Virus record (IMG/VR): IMGVR_UViG_3300050138_000259
Coordinates: 1 to 31,961 of that record
Origin: a virus
DNA: 31,961 nucleotides
Direction: 5' to 3' (one strand)
In this document: positions 1 through 8,382 of the stretch, piece by piece
How positions within the stretch are numbered: position 1 is the first letter of the stretch
Layout of the letters: each line of letters begins with the position of its first letter
Program-made: the position numbers and the translations under genes
The notes under the pieces: generated by a model
Seen by the model: only the letters and a program-made list of their open reading frames with translations
What the model was told of the DNA's origin: nothing
Databases searched by the model: none

Positions 1-191
1 CGCACGAAGAGGTCGCCGAGAACATCGCGAAGCAGATCCCGTACGCCGAGAAGCCTGGTGCGATGCCGATCGCAGCCTACTTCTCCTTCGCCGGCATCGA
101 CAACCCGATCATGCAGGCCAGCATGCTCGCGCACACCACCATCCGCGTCGCTACCACCGAAGACTTCGACGCGATTTTCAAGGACCACTGA
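1..191 (+). CDS. Unknown structural-type protein, C-terminal 62 residues only
   Basis: An open frame enters from the left edge (first full codon at position 3) and stops with TGA at 189-191. The visible residues run from HEEVAENIAKQI to DFDAIFKDH. I do not recognise a family. It stops 9 bases before the tail sheath start and its 3' end supplies the GAGGAG ribosome binding site of that gene, so it is almost certainly in the same operon. In myophages the slot just before the sheath usually holds a neck, head-completion or tail-terminator protein, so that role is an inference from position only. The true start and length lie outside the window. Confidence 0.7.
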   Translation, partial: HEEVAENIAKQIPYAEKPGAMPIAAYFSFAGIDNPIMQASMLAHTTIRVATTEDFDAIFKDH

Positions 192-200
192 GGAGCGCAC

Positions 201-1982
201 ATGACACAGCAGGTCCTATTCAATGGTCAAGTCATCGTCCGCCCCGGCGCGTACACGAAGATCGACGCGTCACAGTTCCAGAACACGACGCTCTCAGGTC
301 TCGGGATCGTGGGTCTGATCGGAGAAGCCGACCAAGGTAAGCCGCGCACCGTCAACTCGTTCCTCACGCCGGCGGCGGTCAAGGCGTTCTACACCAGCGG
401 CGACCTCGTCGATGCCGCTGCGATGGTGGCCAACCCGGGCAACGATCCTCGCATCCCTACGGGCGCGCAACAGATCGTCTGTTACAAGGTCAACAGCTCG
501 ACGCAGTCGTCGCTGACCACGGCGCCGTTCGTGTTCACCTCGCTGCAGTACGGCGTGGCGATGAACAGCATCAGCATGTCGATCTCGGCCGGCGGTGGCG
601 GCTTCGTCGTCACCGTTCAGACGCTCGATGCATTCAACAACCTCCAGCAGGAGGTCAGCCCGACCCTCGGCGCGATCGGCAAGTTCACGATCCAGTACAC
701 CGGTACCGGCGCGGCAGCGACGTTGTCGACCACGGCGACGCAGCTCACCATCAACGTGACTGCGCCTGGCGTGGCCGATTCGCTGGCGCTCAACTACACC
801 GATTACCCGAACCTGACGCAACTGCTGCAGGCGATCTCGGTGAACGGCAAGTACACCGTCACGCCTCTGGTGACCAACGGTAATGCCATCGCGTCGAACT
901 CTCTCGACTCGGTCACTTCGGTCGACGTCAAGACTGCGCCGACCTCGATCTTCTCGAAGAACGCGGACATCTCGAACTACATCAACGCAAACAGCCAGAT
1001 CATCGGCTCGACGTTCACGCTGAATGCAGTGGCCTACACGGGTCCGCTCCTGACAACGGCGCTCGCAGGCGGCACGCGCGGTACGTCTGCGAATTCTGAT
1101 TGGGTGACGGGCTTCACGGCGTTGTCGACGACGCGCATCAATCAGATGATACCGCTTGCGTCCGCGGACGCGATCACCGCGCAAGGCACGTTCACGATCG
1201 TGTCGGTGCTCGCCGCTCTCGTCGCCTACGCGAAGCAGGCGTCGAGCACGGCAGGACAGAACGAAGTCCAAGGATGGGCTGGCATCGGTGGCACGCTCAC
1301 CGCGCTCATCACCGCGGCCAACCTCCAGAACAGCGAGCACTTGGTGCTGTTCGGTGAGAAGTCGGTTCGCGTTCGCAGTTCCGACGGTGCAGTGGTCTTC
1401 TTCCCCGAGTGGTCTACAGCGTGTGTCGCTGCCGGCATGCGTGCCGGCGCGCCGCTTGGTGAACCTCTCACGTGGAAGTTCGCCAACGTGCTCGGCGTCA
1501 GCTCGGATGCATCATGGTCCGAGACGAACAATGCGAACGTCGTGTCGTTGGAGTTGAACGGCGTCTCCGTGCTCAACACGATCTTGGGCAAGGGCTTCCG
1601 CTTCGACAAGATGATCACGACGTTCACGAAGCTCAACAACGATGCGTACACGGAGGAGACCATCGTCCAGATCTGGAAGCTGGTCTCCTACAACCTCCGT
1701 CAGGCGCTGCAGGATGCGTTCGTCGGTCGTGGTGGGACGCTCCAGCGCGTGTCCACCACTCCAGCTGTCGTCGCGTCGGTCATGCAGCCGCTGAAGCTCG
1801 CCGGCGCGATCACCGACAGTCTCGTGAACGGACAGCGTCTCAACGCATGGCGCAACGTCACGTGGGGCTTGAGCGGTGACACGATGACCGTTGCTGTCAC
1901 CGTCACACCCACCCCGGGCATCAACTACGTGCTCACCACGATCGTCCTCGTTCCTGCTCAGATCAGCGGGGCGGCGACCTAA
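201..1982 (+). CDS. Contractile tail sheath protein
   Basis: 593 residues, preceded by GAGGAG about 6 bases before the ATG. The sheath polymer surrounds the tail tube and contracts to drive it through the host envelope. The N-terminus (VIVRPGAYTKIDAS) matches the start of many phage sheath proteins. A central GTRGTSANSDW stretch near residues 292-302 precedes the conserved core. The C-terminal part has the family signature region with RFDKMITTF, NDAYTEETIVQIWKLV and LRQALQDAFVGRGG at residues 470-520, then a terminal beta strand arm (NYVLTTIVLVPA). Length is in the usual range for larger myophage sheaths. The tube gene follows 14 bases later, as in most contractile tails. Confidence 0.9.
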   Translation: MTQQVLFNGQVIVRPGAYTKIDASQFQNTTLSGLGIVGLIGEADQGKPRTVNSFLTPAAVKAFYTSGDLVDAAAMVANPGNDPRIPTGAQQIVCYKVNSSTQSSLTTAPFVFTSLQYGVAMNSISMSISAGGGGFVVTVQTLDAFNNLQQEVSPTLGAIGKFTIQYTGTGAAATLSTTATQLTINVTAPGVADSLALNYTDYPNLTQLLQAISVNGKYTVTPLVTNGNAIASNSLDSVTSVDVKTAPTSIFSKNADISNYINANSQIIGSTFTLNAVAYTGPLLTTALAGGTRGTSANSDWVTGFTALSTTRINQMIPLASADAITAQGTFTIVSVLAALVAYAKQASSTAGQNEVQGWAGIGGTLTALITAANLQNSEHLVLFGEKSVRVRSSDGAVVFFPEWSTACVAAGMRAGAPLGEPLTWKFANVLGVSSDASWSETNNANVVSLELNGVSVLNTILGKGFRFDKMITTFTKLNNDAYTEETIVQIWKLVSYNLRQALQDAFVGRGGTLQRVSTTPAVVASVMQPLKLAGAITDSLVNGQRLNAWRNVTWGLSGDTMTVAVTVTPTPGINYVLTTIVLVPAQISGAAT

Positions 1983-1996
1983 GGAGATGAACTGAG

Positions 1997-2488
1997 ATGG
2001 CGCGTCCAGCATTACCTTTGGGTCAAGGCACCCGCGTCTTCTCGGGCGCGCGGTGCATGTTCATCTTCAACGGTGACATCGTCGGATACTCCTCGGGCGT
2101 CTCGGGCTCGAAGGAGATCCAATACGAGCCGGTCAACATCCTCGATCACCTAGAAGTGGTCGAGTTCGTGCCGGTCGGGTTCCGCGTTGCCTTGTCGGCG
2201 CAGGTCTTCCGCACCGTCTCTCCAGGTGCAGGCAACGACAACAACTCGCCGGGTTCGTTGGAGCAGCAGCAGATCTTCCCGAAGTTCAACGACATCTTCC
2301 GCGTTCAAGGTGTGCAGGCGATCATCCAAGACGACTCGCAGGCAGGCAGCGGTGGCAAGATCATCGCGCAGTACGACGGTGTGAAGACCGCGAGCTACAA
2401 CTTCAACATCGCGCCGCGCAGCATCGTAGGTCAGAACGTGACGTTCGTGACGACGATGATGAGAGACGAGTCCGAAGTCGCTCCGTAG
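1997..2488 (+). CDS. Tail tube protein
   Basis: 163 residues. The start is the ATG at 1997 with AGGAG at 1982-1986. The tube is the inner rigid conduit of the contractile tail, made of stacked hexameric rings inside the sheath. The evidence is position directly after the sheath gene, the typical size, and the beta-rich pattern of the family: an early segment on cysteine and phenylalanine strands (RCMFIFNGDIVGYSSGVS), a long loop, and C-terminal strands that include YDGVKTASYNFNIAPR and NVTFVTTMM. GDIVGYSSGVSGSKEI fits a ring-forming strand-turn-strand. The call rests on gene order and fold pattern rather than on a diagnostic motif. Confidence 0.8.
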   Translation: MARPALPLGQGTRVFSGARCMFIFNGDIVGYSSGVSGSKEIQYEPVNILDHLEVVEFVPVGFRVALSAQVFRTVSPGAGNDNNSPGSLEQQQIFPKFNDIFRVQGVQAIIQDDSQAGSGGKIIAQYDGVKTASYNFNIAPRSIVGQNVTFVTTMMRDESEVAP

Positions 2489-2498
2489 CGACGTGAGA

Positions 2499-2512
2499 GC
2501 GACCACGGTCGC
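2499..2512 (+). other. Small hairpin between the tube and chaperone genes
   Basis: GCGAC (2499-2503), loop CACG, GTCGC (2508-2512) form a 5-bp stem in the 85-base gap after the tube stop codon. No T-run follows, so it is not a classic intrinsic terminator. It could be an RNA-processing or stabilising structure that separates high-level sheath/tube expression from the low-level chaperone genes. This role is inferred from position only. Confidence 0.35.
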
Positions 2513-2573
2513 ATGAGCATATGAGGGTGTCGGTCTGGGATGGGTGGCAGAAAGAGCAGCAGAGGAGATGACA

Positions 2574-3008
2574 ATGAGCGTAGTAGCAGCAGTACCGGCG
2601 GAGTCGCCGGATTCAGGCGTGCAAGATCCCGCCGAGAAAAAAGAGCGAGACATCGTCATCGTCGACGTCAACGGTGACGGCAAGACGATCCAGTACACCA
2701 CGTCGTTCACCATGACGTGGAAGGACAGGGAGACCGGCAAGGTCCAGGTCGGCACCTTCACCGCGCAACGTCCGAACCTCGGACAGCTCGGCCAGATCGA
2801 GGTGCTGCAGGCAAAGTTGAACGGTGGCGAGAAGGTCACCTTCCAGACCAACAACCTGCACATGATGATCGCGAGCCTGCAGATCATCCTCATCGACTAC
2901 CCCAAGTGGTGGACGCCCGAAGACTTCTTTACCGCTGACCCACTGCGTGAAGTGTGGGACCACGTGAGGTCGTGGGTGGATTCCTTTCGTAAACCACGCG
3001 TGGAATGA
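2574..3008 (+). CDS. Tail assembly chaperone, upstream frame (gpG-like)
   Basis: 144 residues from the ATG at 2574, chosen because AGGAG at 2563-2567 is 6 bases upstream. The in-frame GTG at 2544 and ATG at 2568 lack a suitably placed site. Tail assembly chaperones coat the tape measure protein before tube polymerisation and are absent from the finished virion. The call comes from position between the tube and tape measure genes, small size, and a second overlapping-frame ORF directly downstream, the layout seen for lambda G/GT and its analogues. The C-terminus (PKWWTPEDFFTADPLREVWDHV) is helical and acidic. The stop at 3006-3008 lies 6 codons beyond a candidate frameshift site. Confidence 0.7.
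   Translation: MSVVAAVPAESPDSGVQDPAEKKERDIVIVDVNGDGKTIQYTTSFTMTWKDRETGKVQVGTFTAQRPNLGQLGQIEVLQAKLNGGEKVTFQTNNLHMMIASLQIILIDYPKWWTPEDFFTADPLREVWDHVRSWVDSFRKPRVE
2982..2990 (+). promoter_or_regulatory. Candidate +1 ribosomal frameshift site (TCC TTT CGT)
   Basis: In the upstream chaperone frame the codons are TCC TTT CGT. A Phe tRNA on TTT (2985-2987) can re-pair with TTC one base downstream (2986-2988), which moves the ribosome to GTA AAC CAC in the frame of the next ORF. That frame is open from 2968 to 3438, and the site lies before the upstream stop at 3006. The relation of the two frames requires +1 (or -2), unlike the -1 shift of lambda. The site is inferred from frame relations and codon re-pairing; nothing here proves its use. 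Confidence 0.45.
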
Positions 3009-3051
3009 CGACCTCCGTGTACTGCGCGCGACTGCTGGTTCCCGTCTCCGC

Positions 3052-3438
3052 GTGGAGTGGCTCCAGCGGTGGTGGTGCAAGAAGTACAACCGACCGCGGA
3101 AGGATCCGCTGCTCAACGAGTACACGCTGGAGGAGCTGATGATCGAGTTTCTCGAAGACGAGATCGAAGAAAACCCTGTGATGGAATTTCCTGCCTCTGT
3201 CAGAGAGTCGGGACGCTACGTCAATCGCACCGGTGATGCGCTCGTCGACAAGTGGCAGGAGAAGTCTGCGCTCGGAGAACCGATCGACTTCAACGAGGCG
3301 TTCACGTCCGACGAGGCCCGGAAGCAGTTCGAGAGGATCAAGGAAGAGTCGCGGAAGAAGTACCGCGAGAAGCACCAGGTCCTCGAAGCTGTCGCCGAGG
3401 CCCCTGAAGACATCCACGACGACTACACGGGTGGGTGA
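3052..3438 (+). CDS. Tail assembly chaperone, downstream frame (gpT-like extension)
   Basis: 128 residues if read from the first possible start, a GTG at 3052 with no recognisable ribosome binding site. The same frame stays open upstream to 2968 and the extra residues (VNHAWNDDLRVLRATAGSRL) look coding-like. I therefore think it is made mainly as a frameshifted fusion to the preceding chaperone. The motif WWCKKYNRPRKDPLL followed by YTLEELMIEFLEDEIEENP resembles a conserved block I associate with phage proteins located just before the tape measure gene. The C-terminal half is highly charged and helical (EARKQFERIKEESRKKYREK). The stop TGA overlaps the ATG of the tape measure gene by one base. 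Confidence 0.65.
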   Translation: MEWLQRWWCKKYNRPRKDPLLNEYTLEELMIEFLEDEIEENPVMEFPASVRESGRYVNRTGDALVDKWQEKSALGEPIDFNEAFTSDEARKQFERIKEESRKKYREKHQVLEAVAEAPEDIHDDYTGG

Positions 3439-5750
3439 TGGCTGACGACGTAAAGATCCAGCTCGGCATCGACGTGGAGGCTCTGCAGCGGAGCGCCACG
3501 GAGGCGACGGGCATCCTGCAGAAGGCGTTCGAGTCGCAGAACTTAGGCTCGAATCTCCTCGGCTCTGGTGGGCCAGCTACGCAGATGCCGCAAGCCGGCA
3601 GCGGGCAGGACAGCTTCCGTGGCGTGATCGACGCGCTCGAACGCATCGAGAAGACGCTCACGGTCGGGTTCTTGTCGATCGGAGGTGTTGGCTCCACTGG
3701 CATCTCTACGTCGACCGGAGGTGGCGGCGGAGGCGCCGGCGGCGGAGGTGGAGGTGGCGGCGGAGGCGGTGGTGGTTCCACCAACGCGGGCGGGATGGGT
3801 GCGGCGTTGTCACGTGGCGGAGACCTCGCGTCGGCGCTGATGCCTTCGTCCATGAACATGTTCATGGGCGGCTTCTATGGCACGGACGTGTTCCAAGCCG
3901 TGACGAGCTTGGTGAAGCAAGTCCCTGTCGTTGGCAAACTCGCCGGCGCGATGCTCGATCCGTTCTTGGGAGAGCTGAAGGGCAACGACCAGTTCAAGAA
4001 CATGCAGTACGAGATGTACCGGGACGTCGGCAAAGGCGCGATGGACAACCTCACCGACCTGTGGACACCGCAGGAAGGTGACAACCGTGGTTCGTTCGAG
4101 CAGTTCACGAAGAAGTACGGGTTCTCGCGAGCAGAGACCGCAGGGATGCTCCGCGGTGGTGCACGGCAGGGTCTCAGCTACGGCGGCAACGGCGGCATGG
4201 ACGCCGTCATGAACATGCAGGGCGCGCTCGGCCTGGGCGACGCAGCCACTCAGACCGCAGGCGCATTTCGTCAGGCAGGTGGAGGCAAGGACGGCAGGGA
4301 GATGGACACGTTCGCTAGCGCGATCGGCGTCGCGGTGCAGACGGGTCTCGAACGTGGTCGGTGGGGAGAGATGCTGACCATGTGGCAACGCACGGCGCAG
4401 CAGAGCATCGACACGGACGTCTCTCTCAAGGGCATCACCGATCAAGCGGCAGGTATCGGATCGCTCGGCGATCGTTTCAAGGGAGACACGGCGTCGTCTC
4501 AACAGATGGCCGCTGCGCTCCAAGGCACGACGAGCGACACGGGTGATGCCTTGTCGTTGCGTAACGCGATGAGCCTGACCGGCGGCGACTACTTCAAAGC
4601 GACCGCACGCATGGCGCGCTCGGCACAGACTCCAGATCCGCAGCTGGATGACATGGCCGTCAACGACGTCATGGGACTCCCAGCGGTGCAGGCGTACATG
4701 AATTCGCCGAGCGAGGACGGGCTCGAAGGCGCTGCCGGTGCTGCAAACATGTATCACCGAGGCATCTCGCAGCTGAAGTTCATGGACCTTCTTCGCAAGA
4801 AGAAGTCGATCGGCGGTGGAAACTTGTTCGGCGATGGAGTGAGCGCGGCGAACGACAAGATCGCTCGCGGAGCGATCGCGCCTGACGACGACCTGTTTAC
4901 TCAAATAGTCGGGATCGCGATGGGTCCACGCATCGCCGAGACCATGAAGGAACGCGTCTCTGACCTGTCAGCCGGCGGCATACTTCATTTTCTTATCGGA
5001 GGTGCGAAAAACAATACTCCGGCGATCCAAGAGCCAGGTGGTCCTGGCGTCGTCAGAGGAGCTTCTGGAGGCGGTGGAGGAGGCGGAGGTGGAGGTGGTG
5101 GTGCTGGTGGGATCGGTTCGTTGACGGCTACCGACATCCAGTCTGCAGCCGAGACCGTCGGTGTTCCCGTCGAGACGATGTACAGCTGGTTCAGGATGGA
5201 GTCTGGCGGCGACATCCAGTCGAGGGATCACGGGCGCGGAGAAAGCGGCACAGGCGCACGAGGGTTTGGTCAGGTCACGCTTGAGGAAGCTAAAGAGCTT
5301 GGCTACTCCCAGGCTGAGTGGGTGCGGATGTCGTCGGACAAGAAGTTGTCTCTGGAGGCATCGACGAAGCTCGCCGCCAAGTATTACAAGGCGGCGAAGC
5401 AGCTGACTCCCACTGCTTGGAAGGAAGAGGGTCGTCTCCACATGATGAAGTACCAGCACGGAGGCTCCGGCTTCAGCGCTGCTGGCATGTCCGACTACAG
5501 GAGCCACCACGGTGGTCGAGACGCCGGTTCGTGGGATGAGTTCTACAACGCGGAGAGCACGTCGAAGACCCTCCATGGCAACCTGCGAGTGCCTGACGCC
5601 GAGAACCAGGCACATCGCGCCCTCAACAACGCGAACAACATCGAAGTCATCCACAAGATCGAAGTCACGACTCCGCCTGGTCACGTGGTCCGCAGCTCTA
5701 GTCCTCATGTCGTCTCAGCACCAGGCTCGAACAACGGAGCCAAGCGGTGA
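3438..5750 (+). CDS. Tail tape measure protein with lytic transglycosylase (SLT) domain
   Basis: 770 residues from the ATG at 3438, which overlaps the preceding TGA by one base; a GTG at 3435 is an alternative start. Tape measures set tail length and leave the tail ahead of DNA. The N-terminal part is helical, followed by a Gly tract at about residues 94-116, a long helical region with VVGKLAGAMLDPFLG, a second Gly-rich linker at about 543-558, and a C-terminal soluble lytic transglycosylase-like domain at about 565-690. Catalytic Glu is near residue 588 in FRMESGGD, and GARGFGQVT matches the conserved G-x-x-G-[LF]-x-Q motif. The domain would cut peptidoglycan during DNA entry. At about 1.5 angstrom per residue, the length suggests a tail of roughly 115 nm. 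Confidence 0.85.
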   Translation: MADDVKIQLGIDVEALQRSATEATGILQKAFESQNLGSNLLGSGGPATQMPQAGSGQDSFRGVIDALERIEKTLTVGFLSIGGVGSTGISTSTGGGGGGAGGGGGGGGGGGGGSTNAGGMGAALSRGGDLASALMPSSMNMFMGGFYGTDVFQAVTSLVKQVPVVGKLAGAMLDPFLGELKGNDQFKNMQYEMYRDVGKGAMDNLTDLWTPQEGDNRGSFEQFTKKYGFSRAETAGMLRGGARQGLSYGGNGGMDAVMNMQGALGLGDAATQTAGAFRQAGGGKDGREMDTFASAIGVAVQTGLERGRWGEMLTMWQRTAQQSIDTDVSLKGITDQAAGIGSLGDRFKGDTASSQQMAAALQGTTSDTGDALSLRNAMSLTGGDYFKATARMARSAQTPDPQLDDMAVNDVMGLPAVQAYMNSPSEDGLEGAAGAANMYHRGISQLKFMDLLRKKKSIGGGNLFGDGVSAANDKIARGAIAPDDDLFTQIVGIAMGPRIAETMKERVSDLSAGGILHFLIGGAKNNTPAIQEPGGPGVVRGASGGGGGGGGGGGGAGGIGSLTATDIQSAAETVGVPVETMYSWFRMESGGDIQSRDHGRGESGTGARGFGQVTLEEAKELGYSQAEWVRMSSDKKLSLEASTKLAAKYYKAAKQLTPTAWKEEGRLHMMKYQHGGSGFSAAGMSDYRSHHGGRDAGSWDEFYNAESTSKTLHGNLRVPDAENQAHRALNNANNIEVIHKIEVTTPPGHVVRSSSPHVVSAPGSNNGAKR
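3718..3777 (+). repeat. GGN-rich low-complexity tract coding for polyglycine
   Basis: A run of GGN codons, mixed GGC, GGT and GGA with one GCC, encodes about 20 near-continuous glycines in the tape measure protein. It looks like a flexible linker. The codons are mixed, so it is not a pure simple-sequence repeat likely to slip. Confidence 0.8.
5067..5111 (+). repeat. Second GGN-rich tract (Gly linker before the SLT domain)
   Basis: A second run of mixed GGN codons encodes a Gly-rich linker directly before the transglycosylase domain of the tape measure protein. It marks the boundary between the tail-length region and the enzyme domain. Confidence 0.8.
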
Positions 5751-7558
5751 CGAAGAAGATCACCACTTCGGCAGGAGGTGCTCGTCGCGTCAACAACACC
5801 TGCAACATCCTGCACGTGCCTCGCACGTCGCAGTTCAGCGCGAACGACGTCCTCAAGCAGGTCGACATCCTGGCCACCGGAGCGACGACGCCTGCCGACT
5901 TGAACGACACCTTCAAGAAGAAAGGCGGCGTGTCCTGGCTCGGCGAGGAGTCGAGCGACGTGCTCTCGTGCACGTGGTCGAAGGACATCGACGGAGTCAA
6001 CGGCACGTTGAGCTTCCAGCTCAAACCGCGTCCGGGCGGCGTCGACTACCTGGAGACCGTCTTTCCTGGGGACCTGCTGTTCGTGTACATGGACGACGCT
6101 GGCACCTACGACCCGAACAGCTGGTTCTCCGGCACCCTCGCTACCATCGCGATCATCGATCGCGTATCCGAGTCCACAACCGTTCAGAACATGGCGACCG
6201 TCAAGGTCATCAGCGTTGCGGCTAGGGACCTGGCTGTCATCCTGTCCGAGTCGTCGACCGTCATGGATCAAGCGTTCGCCGTGCTGGAGAACGCGATGTT
6301 CACCGGCGAGTACATCGGCAGGTTGTTCGGCGACAAGAAGCAGAACGCGTTGAGCCCGATGGAGAACATCCTCATCCTGTTGCTACTCCTCTACGACAAG
6401 AGCGAATCCGGCAGCAAGCTCAACGAGCTTCAGTGGAAGATGTCGCCTGGAGGCACGGAGACGATCGATGGTAGCGATGGCAGCGACGGCACCCTCAGTC
6501 AGCTGACGCAGCTCGTTTCGTTGATCGACGTCACGACCTACGTCCAGAACCCGATGCCCTTCTACTCGCTCGCAGAGCCGCCAGGGATCATCCAGGCCGG
6601 CAACGTGTGGTCGCTCTTGGAGAGCTACGCCAACACGTTGATCAACGAGTTCTTCGTCGACATCCGCGACGTCAATCAACAGGAACGTGACTTCAGCGAC
6701 TACCAGTCGAACAACTCGCTGGACACGTACTTCTCGACGAATCCAGATGACGTGAACAACCAGGATCAAGCGGTACAGAAGGCGCTCGAAAGCAACCTGT
6801 TCAGGGCCAACGTCACGCAGACCGGTGGAGCCGCTGGATCCAACGCCCTCCTCGAAGACGGGGCATCGGTCGCGGCTCTGGTCTTGCGGCAGCGTCCGTA
6901 CGACGACACGGCATTCTTCAAGCTGCCGTACACCGAGGTCGACTCCACCGAGATCGACTCATTGGAGATCGCGCGGTCTTCACACGACGTCTTCAACTGG
7001 TTCCGCATTCGATTCCCCAACATCGACGTCAAGATGCAGGAGGTGATCTCCGGCCTCCGCATCGTCCCTCAGTCGATCGCGAACTTCGGCTTTCGTCGCA
7101 TGGACGCCGAGACGCGTTACATGTTCACGTCGAGCGCTGGCTCACTCACCTTCAACAGCGGGAACACGAAGACGGACTTCAGCGACGTCTTCAACCACTA
7201 CACCGATCTCCTCACCTCGTGGTTCGCACAGAACGAGTATTGGTACGCGGGGCAGATGTCGATGCGATTCAAGCCGAGCATCCGTTGCGGAACGCGTCTA
7301 CGGCTCAACAAGGAGAACGGCCAGCAGTTCGACTTCTACGTCCAAGGCGTGCAGCACTCCTTCGTCAAGGATCCTGGCGGCAGCAGATCCACGTTCACGC
7401 TCACGCGTGGGCGTCAGTGGCCAGCGCCTGCGGTGGTCGCCACCGACTTCCAGCACGACAGCTTCACCGTTAGCACGCCTGAGCCGGAAGTTGCTGCGCC
7501 AGCAGCACCTGGGTTCGCAAACTTCAAGCAGGGTGTCATCCCGGGGCTCGGCGGATGA
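5747..7558 (+). CDS. Baseplate hub protein (gp27/gpD-like)
   Basis: 603 residues from the GTG at 5747, which overlaps the tape measure stop (GTGA) and has CGGAG 7-8 bases upstream. The hub trimer joins the tail tube to the spike. The first part is beta-rich (ESSDVLSCTWSKDIDGVNG, VFPGDLLFVYMDD), typical of hub tube-like domains in which a GDLL/Y strand precedes a barrel. The C-terminal region at about 490-570 (WYAGQMSMRFKPSIRCGTRL, then QFDFYVQGVQHSF and STFTLTRGRQW) is the second hub barrel, as in gpD and T4 gp27-like proteins. It lies between the tape measure and spike genes, the canonical order. A leucine-rich stretch (ILILLLLLYDK) near residue 209 is probably buried core rather than a membrane segment. 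Confidence 0.75.
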   Translation: MTKKITTSAGGARRVNNTCNILHVPRTSQFSANDVLKQVDILATGATTPADLNDTFKKKGGVSWLGEESSDVLSCTWSKDIDGVNGTLSFQLKPRPGGVDYLETVFPGDLLFVYMDDAGTYDPNSWFSGTLATIAIIDRVSESTTVQNMATVKVISVAARDLAVILSESSTVMDQAFAVLENAMFTGEYIGRLFGDKKQNALSPMENILILLLLLYDKSESGSKLNELQWKMSPGGTETIDGSDGSDGTLSQLTQLVSLIDVTTYVQNPMPFYSLAEPPGIIQAGNVWSLLESYANTLINEFFVDIRDVNQQERDFSDYQSNNSLDTYFSTNPDDVNNQDQAVQKALESNLFRANVTQTGGAAGSNALLEDGASVAALVLRQRPYDDTAFFKLPYTEVDSTEIDSLEIARSSHDVFNWFRIRFPNIDVKMQEVISGLRIVPQSIANFGFRRMDAETRYMFTSSAGSLTFNSGNTKTDFSDVFNHYTDLLTSWFAQNEYWYAGQMSMRFKPSIRCGTRLRLNKENGQQFDFYVQGVQHSFVKDPGGSRSTFTLTRGRQWPAPAVVATDFQHDSFTVSTPEPEVAAPAAPGFANFKQGVIPGLGG

Positions 7559-8382
7559 CCGAGTGGTCTTACGACGGCTCACCGATCCAGACCGGATCCG
7601 GAAGGAGTGCTACTGCGCTCACCGGACAGCGCGCGCACTTCTCGATTCTCGACCAACGCGAGATGGTGATCGTCGCGCGTTACTACGTCGACGATCCGAA
7701 CAACCGGTCGAAGCGGTTCGTCGAGTACACGGTGCGTGACCTCACCACGAGCGAGCTGTATCCCGGCGCGCGTCAGCTATCCGCGATGGGTGGTGTGGAC
7801 GACGGCGACGACAACACGCTTCGTCCGTCGATGTCGCTCCTGCCAGGGACGGTCGGTGCTTCAGGGTCGCTCGTCAACGAGCAGACGCCGGCGAACATCG
7901 TCGATGGCGATCAGGTGTACGTCGGTTTCATCCAAGGTTCTCGCTCTCGCCCCGTCATCATCGGCGCGTTCCGGCATTCTGGATCGGTTGCGTACGGAGC
8001 TACGGCTGCTCAAGGAGAACGCCGCCTCACGCAGCACAAGGGCACGACGATCGAGATCCAGAAAGACGGTCAGTACGTCATCACTCACAAGAGCGGATCG
8101 GTGGTGACGCTGTTGACGAGCGGCGACGTGCAGGTGAAACCTGCATCTGGCAAGGACGTGTTCATCGGTGACCAAGGCGCGACGGAGAACCTCGTCCTCG
8201 GTCAGCAGTTCAAGACGTTCGCGTCGAACCTGATCGACGCGCTCCTCTCCGCGACGTACCCGACCGGCGTTGGCCCATCAGGTCCGATGCTCCCTCCGTC
8301 GGCGACCACCCTCACCAGCCTGAAGGCAGCGCTCGACACGCTGCTGAGCGACATGGCCTTCACGCAGAAGGAGCAGACGTGA
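7555..8382 (+). CDS. Baseplate spike protein with OB fold (gp5/gpV-like)
   Basis: 275 residues, with ATGA overlap with the hub gene. The spike forms the puncturing tip of the contractile tail. Residues 45-140 carry the OB-fold pattern of gpV/gp5 N-domains, notably DGDQVYVGFIQGSRSRPVIIG, the strand pair that ends in a G-x-x-x-x-P-V-I-I-G motif. Residues 150-215 alternate short strands (GTTIEIQKDGQYVITHKSGS, VVTLLTSGDVQVKPASG), consistent with a short triple-stranded beta-helix or gp5-like C-terminal prism. The last 55 residues are helical. No lysozyme domain is present, and the enzymatic role may instead sit on the tape measure. Confidence 0.78.
   Translation: MTEWSYDGSPIQTGSGRSATALTGQRAHFSILDQREMVIVARYYVDDPNNRSKRFVEYTVRDLTTSELYPGARQLSAMGGVDDGDDNTLRPSMSLLPGTVGASGSLVNEQTPANIVDGDQVYVGFIQGSRSRPVIIGAFRHSGSVAYGATAAQGERRLTQHKGTTIEIQKDGQYVITHKSGSVVTLLTSGDVQVKPASGKDVFIGDQGATENLVLGQQFKTFASNLIDALLSATYPTGVGPSGPMLPPSATTLTSLKAALDTLLSDMAFTQKEQT

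Noticed and set aside
294-1340. Long open frame on the minus strand opposite the tail sheath gene
   Set aside because: It is very Arg-rich with no recognisable motif and lies wholly antisense to a well-supported sheath gene. Such frames arise from the GC-biased third positions of this genome.
3718-3777. Glycine tract as a possible phase-variable simple repeat
   Set aside because: The codons are mixed GGC, GGT, GGA and one GCC, so slippage in multiples that would switch the frame is unlikely.
3810-4904. 364-codon minus-strand frame opposite the tape measure gene
   Set aside because: Composition (Arg, His, Val rich) is that of an antisense shadow, and the plus-strand frame has a clear tape measure and SLT domain.
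5747-7558. Leucine-rich stretch of the hub protein as a membrane segment
   Set aside because: The run ILILLLLLYDK is too short and lies within a soluble hub domain between acidic and polar regions.
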